Under the pieces are notes generated by a model, which worked only from the letters and a program-made list of their open reading frames with translations, was not told where the DNA came from and did no database searches. Of a stretch of 64,000 nt of DNA, positions 57,401-64,000 are shown one piece after another (within the stretch, counting starts at the first letter, position 1; the number at the start of each line of letters is the position of its first letter). Source of the stretch: Lumbricus terrestris. Its lineage: Eukaryota > Annelida > Clitellata > Crassiclitellata > Lumbricidae. Both the position numbers and the translations under genes were made by a program. Location of the stretch: contig OX457040.1 of NCBI GenBank assembly GCA_949752735.1, forward strand, positions 1,454,554-1,518,553, given 5' to 3'.

Positions 57401-60400
57401 GCTTATTTTTTGGTAAGCGGCGACAGTTTTTATTACTGCAATCTTCCTTTGTTCACAGTGACTGGATTTCCTGTCTGGGCGACAATCGTAACGATTGGAA
57501 TCGTCTGCGCCTTTTACACGACCCTGGTAAGTCATATTAATATGTAATTCTCGCATTCTGATTCATTCGGTTCAAATAATAACTAGCACTCGTGAATACG
57601 CTGGTGCCCCGAGCTTGGCTTTCGAGAAGCGCTTTAGATATTTGGAGAGATTAGCCTACGAATGCGATTACGATTAACCATAGGCGTATGAGACATTTCG
57701 GCAGTGGGGGGAGGGGCAAAGACCTCTACTTTTGCCCGAAAAGTATACTTTACATTTTTTGGCGGACCGCAAGTCGCCGACATTTTTTCCATCCATCGAC
57801 CAAATTTTCTGATGATCTTTTTTTAGTCATTTCGATTTCCCACCGAAAAAATAACTGATGACCTTTTTAAAGTCATTTCGTACAAATCTTCAGTAGATAT
57901 TACTGTTTTACCCCTGTTTGCCCGAAAAATAACAATATTAATATTATATTATTATGAAGTTTTTGTGTGTAAAATATACCGATATCTGTGTGACGTTTAG
58001 GGTGGTATGAAGGCTGTGATTTGGGCGGATGTATTTCAGACTGCAATCATGCTTGCCGGAATGGTGGCAGCAATCATTCAAGTGAGTAATCATTAATTTT
58101 GCAGGTTTGAACATTTCCAAAGTTTACCATTTCACCGATTCATTAAACAATCAAATCTATAGAGACTTCTGTTACGTTTCCGACAATGAACAGGTATAAT
58201 TATCTGGTTGACACACAATCAGACTATGACTAGGCCCTACTTGGATGGAGAAATACTTCTACGGCAACGACGAATCGCAGGCCATTCTTGAAGATATGAA
58301 TGACAATTCACTATTACTAGTGGCCTCCCTGTGTCAATGTAGTAAATTAGAATTACTTAAGTGATCGTTGAAATTGTAAATCTAAATCAAATCAACGTAT
58401 CAATTGGTAAAAAATCTACAACGGACCCAGGGCTTTTTTAACGTGCAGTTGTACACAAAATGTGCAGTTCTAAAATGGATTTGTGCACTTGTAGAAGCAC
58501 TCTGTGCCGTTAAAACTAGCAAAAAGTCATTGTCCTCCAATTGGAAGTGATTTACCATGGATGATTGGAAAGGAAAGAAGGGGTTGTGCAGTTCTAAAAA
58601 TTCCTTTAAAACAGCCCTACTACACATGTAGTAGGTCTATTTCTTGAGAATTTTTCTAGGCGTACAACTCTAACTCCCAATAGACCGCGTTGTAAATGGA
58701 TCAACCAATTAAAATCTAAAATAATTAAAATAAAATTCAAAATCGTAGACCCAAATTAAAGTCAAGTAGACCTAAATGATAAATCAGTTGAATTCATTTG
58801 ATTACACTGAGGCAAAAGAGTTTGCACTTAAGCTTGGTATAATGATCGTCTTGCTTTCTATTTCATCCGTCTAGGGCATCATTGAGACTGGAGGAATTCA
58901 GAAGATCTGGAAGCTTGCAAACGATGGCGGACGAATCGAGTTCTTCGAGTAAGAAACCAACAAACTTTACAGGACAGTCCGTTCCATGAGATCGGTATAG
59001 TAATATGCATACAGTCAAGACAGCCGAATGCAATGCTCTTTGCACAGTTATGCTAACACTTGACCCACGTGCGTCTCATCTGGTGAGTTAAGTTTAATTA
59101 ATATTACCGCATAACTTGTACATGTAGCCTAAAGCGCAGTGCATTTGCAGGCACTGAATTAAATAAAAATAATAATATTATTAGAAGGCTATTTTAACGA
59201 GTAACCATTCCTGCAATAGAGAATCAATTAATTAATTTAGAAATTGAAATTTACTAAGCCCATATCTAAATGACGAAGTTTATTCTGATTATATTCTGAA
59301 AGCTTCAACCCGGATCCGACAGTTCGACACACATTCTGGGCGCTGGTTTTCGGAAACTTCCTCATGTCTGGACCTTTCTACATGGTGGAGCAGCAAATGG
59401 TCCAGAGATACGCATCCACCAGAAGCATGAAGCAAGCGACGATGTAAGTATGGAATAAATCTTATATTTCAACGAATTCATTTCTCTGCATTGAAAATAA
59501 TCGTCTTATTTTCAATCGCACATCAGCATTTTTATATTTATCGAGATATTAATTTTAAGTAGATTGAAATTGTGACAATTCTGCTGGTATTTTGACTGCT
59601 AGAAGATAACGTTTGAAAAGTAATTTAAATTTTGAAGGCATTTCTTCTGCAATCTGCTCATGATCGTTGCGTTCACAGAGCTTTGTTGCTGAATGTCCCT
59701 GGAGTATTCATCATATTCAAGCTCGGCGCAATTCTCGGAGTCGTTATATTCGGATACTATGCCAACATGAAGTGCGATCCTCTGAAGAGTGGGCGCGTTG
59801 CTAATCCAAATCAGGTGACAACATAGTCGTAAAAAACTTCTTTTGGTTTTTATTCTACTCAGAAAAATACTGTTTCTTTTGATTTATTTTTCGTCTCTTT
59901 TTTGTTTATTTTATTTTTATGTGACCATCATGTCTGCAATTATTTTTTATTTTCATTTTCGTCCGATGCCTCTTAAGCTGTGTCCGTACCATTCTTTCGT
60001 GGATTCCTCTAGCCTTATTCAGGTCACTATTTGATCATTTCAGTTAATATTTATTAGTAAAGTTATGTCACTCATGTTACTTGCTAATTAAGATTAGGCC
60101 TATATTGAGTAAACAAAGTTTTAAATTTTATTTTTGTGTAGTAGGGTCACCCGGGGGGGGGGGTTATGGACACCCTGGGTGTTATGGCCACTGGTCTTCT
60201 ACAGCTAAATATGATAATATAATAAACTCTAATCTGTTTACAGCTCTATGCACATTCGTCCTTCACCTTTCAACTATAAATTGATGTCGCGATGGTAAAA
60301 TTCAGATATATACGCGTTAGTTTTTAAATTATCCAATTTCTCTATTATAGCTAACCATGATTATGAAAATTATATAAAAAGGTGCCTTTGGGATCTAAAA

Positions 60401-62408
60401 TTTTGAAGTTGGCAGTTTTATAATATTATAAAGGTTATTTGACAATGTATACGTGTCTTTAATTTCACGTTATGTGCTTCCTAAACGTGAGAAAGTAACG
60501 ATCTGATATACCATTGTTATTGGGGTGATATGGACACTGAGACACCGGGGTGATATGGACATTGTCCATATCACCCCGGCCGAATGTCCATACCTCCACA
60601 GCTGTGTTTTTTGTACGTAAAGAATGTTTTAAACAGACTAACTGATATTGGTATCGTTTAATTGCTTTTTTTATCAGAATTATTGCAAACAATGCCACGA
60701 GAGTTCCAAAATAGAAACATTAGGGTTCAGTGCATGGTCTTTAGACAATGCCAAATTAGCAGGTGCAGCAGTGAAGCGGTGAATTCATTGTATGTGCAAC
60801 TCAATGTAGACCTCCAGGAAGAGATCTAACATTTCGCCAATGTATGGGCAGCCTAATGTAGGGTATACCGGTGATGGCACTGGAACAATCCTCTGTCTCA
60901 TGCGGCATACAAGAGGAGTCACTGGGACCATCATCTATGTTAGTGTCGCTCAACTTACTGGAGGAGGCGCTGGATAAATAGTATGTGCCACTCAATGTAG
61001 GCCTACAGGAAGAGACATCTGGTATACCCCCATGGAATGTTTGAGTAGCTTAATGTACCGGCGATGGCATTGCCTATGTCTACGCTACTCAAGATTCCCC
61101 ATTGCCAGCATCCATGTCCGTGTCTTCAGATATGGACACAAAGTGCTGCCTTTTGTTCCGGTGACCAAAATTAATGTTCTCATAAAGTCAATGACCGTTT
61201 AATGTTTCTTAATAACTTTCATGACATTCAGGTGCTTTGGGGTGATATGGACATTAGTGGGGTGATATGGCCACCCCATGTCCATATCCCCCCAATCACG
61301 GGGTGATATGGACACTAAACAAAAATTCATTTTATGAATTTTTCACAAAAACCTGTTTATATTTTCCAGCATTTAATAACGTTCCAAGTACCTCTCCTAG
61401 AGTACTTTGAAATAGAATATTCACATTGTAATCTTTATTCAAACCTAAGCATATAATAGCCAAAAAGCTTAAGGGGTCCATAACCCGCCGGTCGACCCTA
61501 GACCCTATAAGATTTAAGAAAGTCCAATATTGGTTTTTGTTTTCCGTTTTTGCTCTTTTTCTCCATTTAAAATAAATAAAACAACGTCTTATCTTGTTTT
61601 TTTTCTGTTTTCGTCGTCTTAATCTTCTTTGGGTGACAGGGATCATTCAAACAGACTCCAGTCATATAAACAACTGCCTATCATTCAATACCGAATTTAG
61701 TGATGGCTCTAACTCGATTTAAGACTTACAACTGAAACAGGGTAATCGCTTTAGAAATGTACAACGCCTGTAACGCTGGCCTAATAGTCGCATACCAATT
61801 ATTATTATTCTCGGATCTTCAGACATCAGCTGTTTTCTTCTGTTAAAGTTGGTGCCGAGATTTGTCATGGACATCTTTGGCTTCGCCCCAGGAGTTGCCG
61901 GACTCTATATTGCCAGCCTCTTCGCAGGTGCTCTCAGGTAAGCTTCGCCAAGCTGCTACCAGGCAAGTGTTTTTCAGGTACATTCACAAATGCTGCTCTC
62001 AGATGCTATCATAAGTAAGCTTACATGGTTTTTAGTTCAGCGCAAGTGTAGGCTCGCATTCACGTTGCGACTTCTGAATGTTGTTCACGCACATTGGAAT
62101 TTTCCAGCTGCCTAAATTGAGGGTAAACGCGAAATGATGCAATGCACTGGCACAGCACAGCACCCTGGGATTCATCCATAAACCACAGATGGGTCTAAGA
62201 CTAGAAAAACGTATTCTGTTAGTGATTGGAATTACGAGTTCATTTGCGTTCGTGGCGTAATTGAATTTAGTCCGCATATTATAGCCTACAGGAGTCAACT
62301 TAGAATATTTCATTGCTGTCTTTTAACAAAGCCGTGTTTCATAGTTTTGGTGATTTGGGAGGAAATGATGGTGGCGAATAATAGGCTAATTGCAAGTCGA
62401 CATTTTTG

Positions 62409-62472
<64 letters not shown>

Positions 62473-63656
62473 GACGATTTATATAGCGCCGTAGCTCAGC
62501 CGAGGCCGAAGGAAAGGGCGCTGGAGAATGTTGATGAGTAGAAGATCTCTCTAATCGTTTCGCCTATCGAACTGTGTTTTTTTCTAGCACGGTCTCGTCA
62601 GTGCTGAATGCATTGTGCACCGTTGTCTGGGAAGATATCTTCAAAATGACGTTTCAGTCAGCGAGAGAAGCTACAGACAAGACTGCCACCATGGCAACAA
62701 AGATTCTCGGTGTGTCTGTTTTGATTAGTTAAGCAGTATCCACCATTCAACCTAGACATAATAATAATGATCATTATAGATAGCGCGGTTTAGTTCCTCA
62801 AAGCGCTGTCTGTAATAGTTCATTGTCTACCGCATTGTTTAATAATTGCTAGTGAAATAATAATTATTTAATTGTTGATGAGTTCATCGTACTGTATGGA
62901 TAAACAAGTCCTCTGCAGTTGACTGTGCGTGTTATTATTGACTCGCTAACACCATGCATGCTGACAATGTTATTAGCCTAAGGACTAGGGCCTACATGCA
63001 AGTTGGACTGTGTAACTCTAGGTAAATGTAGAAATCAATTTTACGTGTTATTATAACTAATGATATGCCTACATTTATTTCAGCATCATCACTACTTTAA
63101 AGAAAACCATAAAACGTCGTCAATGTAGGCATAGACCTTTTTTTCGATGAATGTTTTGTAAATTCTGTCTGGACAAAATAACACTGACATCGAAATCGTC
63201 TATAGACTATTATCCTATCAGCAGTTGTTGTACATAAAGATCATCTTAATATGCTTGTATGAGAAGACGGACTCTACAATGGATTGGATTATTCTTCTTG
63301 TTATTGTTCTTTGAAGGCGCTGTTTTTGCTGCGTGTGGAATCGGAATGGCTTTTGTCTTCAGCAATGCCGGTGGAACGGTTCTCCAGGTTAGTCACAGAT
63401 TTCATTTGTCTGTCGTTCCATCTTTCAGACGTCAGACAATAGACCAATAAATTGTTCATAATCTACTGCACTTATGTTTTTGTTATCATCGGCCATTGTT
63501 ATTCTTTCGTTGGTGTTTTTCTTGCGCGATTCACGAATCGTGAGGTTTGAACAAATTGTTTCATTTCAGATGATGATTGCGTTCAACGGAGCTTCCGTTG
63601 CTCCAATCTTTGGCATCTATTTGCTCGGAATCTTCTTTCCATGGACCAACTGGATC
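54415..63656 (+). CDS. slc5a8-like: SLC5-family sodium/monocarboxylate symporter-like, copy 4, exons 1-12 (continues beyond the window)
   Basis: Exons: 54415-54786, 55501-55569, 56451-56502, 57459-57526, 58001-58081, 58875-58948, 59303-59443, 59679-59814, 61849-61937, 62588-62709, 63317-63387, 63570-63656. They give 454 codons in frame. The start lies in AAGATGG context. Motifs are TGWDYLVFGIVLAISASIGI, GGMKAVIWADVFQ, EQQMVQRYASTRSMKQAT and AGALSTVSSVLNALC. This is the most diverged copy. Exon 8 reads FIIFKLGAILGVVIFGYYAN where the others have a TLSSLLGVVMYGYYAP-type segment. Exon 10 has one extra codon (KMTFQSAREA against KMFRPAREA). All its visible donors are GT, including intron 11, which is GC in copies 1-3. 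Exons 13-16 should lie beyond 64000. Different membrane-core residues may mean a different substrate; this is inference. Confidence 0.9.
56795..57010 (-). mobile_element. CR1-like LINE 3' end
   Basis: (ATTC)n, then TTTATATAGCTCCCGTTCAAG and GGCGCTTCCAGCGCACCC. The minus-strand frame further in suits the end of the polymerase. It lies in intron 3 of copy 4. Confidence 0.6.
57585..57676 (+). mobile_element. LINE/SINE tail fragment with GATTAC end
   Basis: CACTCGTGAATACGCTGGTG...GAAGCGCTTTAGA...GCGATTACGATTAAC matches the family at 21440 and 29545. It lies in intron 4 of copy 4. Confidence 0.6.
57677..57930. mobile_element. MITE relative with one visible end
   Basis: Begins CATAGGCGTATGAGACATTT and contains TTGCCCGAAAA motifs like the element at 40342-40633. 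The right end is not recognisable. It lies in intron 4 of copy 4. Confidence 0.6.
60145..61320. mobile_element. DNA-element-like block with GGGGTGATATGGAC repeats
   Basis: GGGGTGATATGGACA and its complement occur at least six times between 60160 and 61315. One perfect inverted repeat has 16-base arms around ATT (60545-60560 and 60564-60579). It fills most of intron 8 of copy 4. No transposase frame. The words resemble those of the 5585-7050 block but differ in sequence. Confidence 0.5.
62405..62535 (-). mobile_element. (AAT)n with a TATATAGCGCC tail
   Basis: About 21 AAT units are followed by GATTTATATAGCGCCGTAGC, the complement of a retroelement 3' end. It ends about 50 bases before exon 10 of copy 4. 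Confidence 0.6.
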
Positions 63657-63768
63657 GTAAGTTTCCCTCATCTCCACTTCCGCTGATCCTTAATGATCGA
63701 AATTCTCGAAGACGCAACTCGCAAGTCTCCTGACAACAATAATTAAATCATTTTACTGAATTGATTAA

Positions 63769-64000
63769 TTAACCCTAGGGCTACCAAGGGGGTGGTTGCC
63801 ACCCCCCCAAGGTTTTTCGCAAATCAAACGCGTTCCGTCTGGAATAAAATTTTGAAAAAATTAGCAGCTGTAGAGGGTTCATTGGGACACATTTTGAGCT
63901 AAAATGTTTGATGATACCCCTACCGTTCAAAAGTTACACCCGATATACCCAAGGTACCAGGGGGTGGATACCACCCCCTAGAATATCGTCTGTAACTTTT
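63769..64000. mobile_element. possible piggyBac-like end starting TTAACCCTAG
   Basis: TTAA at 63769-63772 is followed by CCCTAGGGCTACCAAGGGGG, the arrangement of piggyBac ends. Two GGGGGTGG...CCACCCCC hairpins follow (63788 and 63960). The element runs off the window, so its other end is unseen. Confidence 0.4.

Overview
The window is animal genomic DNA: AT-rich, intron-dense, with GT-AG and some GC-AG introns, and full of LINE, SINE, hAT-like, P-like and Polinton debris plus long tetranucleotide arrays. The transposon mix and frequent AGGCCT and TACATGTA words suggest a marine invertebrate deuterostome, perhaps an echinoderm. That assignment is a guess from composition, not from a marker gene.

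The main content is a head-to-tail tandem array of four paralogous genes on the + strand. Each encodes a sodium:solute symporter of the SLC5 family, closest in motif layout to SLC5A8/SLC5A12 (sodium-coupled monocarboxylate transporters) and their SLC5A5/A6 relatives. Copy 1 (8377-22308) shows exons 2-16 but no exon 1. Copies 2 (25394-38689) and 3 (41806-51500) are complete, with 16 coding exons and 689 codons each. Copy 4 (54415-63656) shows exons 1-12 and runs off the window. All splice sites were placed by hand. Exon phases agree in every copy and exon lengths are nearly identical, so the copies look intact rather than pseudogenic. Intergenic gaps are a uniform 2.9-3.1 kb, and a similar sequence block lies 350-580 bases before each visible start codon.

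The first 8.4 kb is different. It holds tRNA-derived SINE sequence, a frameshifted P-element/THAP9-type transposase on the minus strand, one well-conserved exon of a Fizzy-related (FZR1/Cdh1) WD40 protein on the minus strand, a LINE fragment lying inside a DNA-element-like block, and a two-copy 268-base tandem repeat.

The introns and spacers record heavy transposon traffic. There are CR1-like LINE 3' ends and SINEs sharing their tail, hAT-like MITEs (two with perfect 8-base target duplications), a Polinton integrase fragment carrying a 30-base copy of the neighbouring exon 8 splice acceptor, and (TATG)n, (GATT)n and minisatellite arrays. Several of these lie within tens of bases of splice acceptors. 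Copy 3 has three consecutive GC-AG introns.
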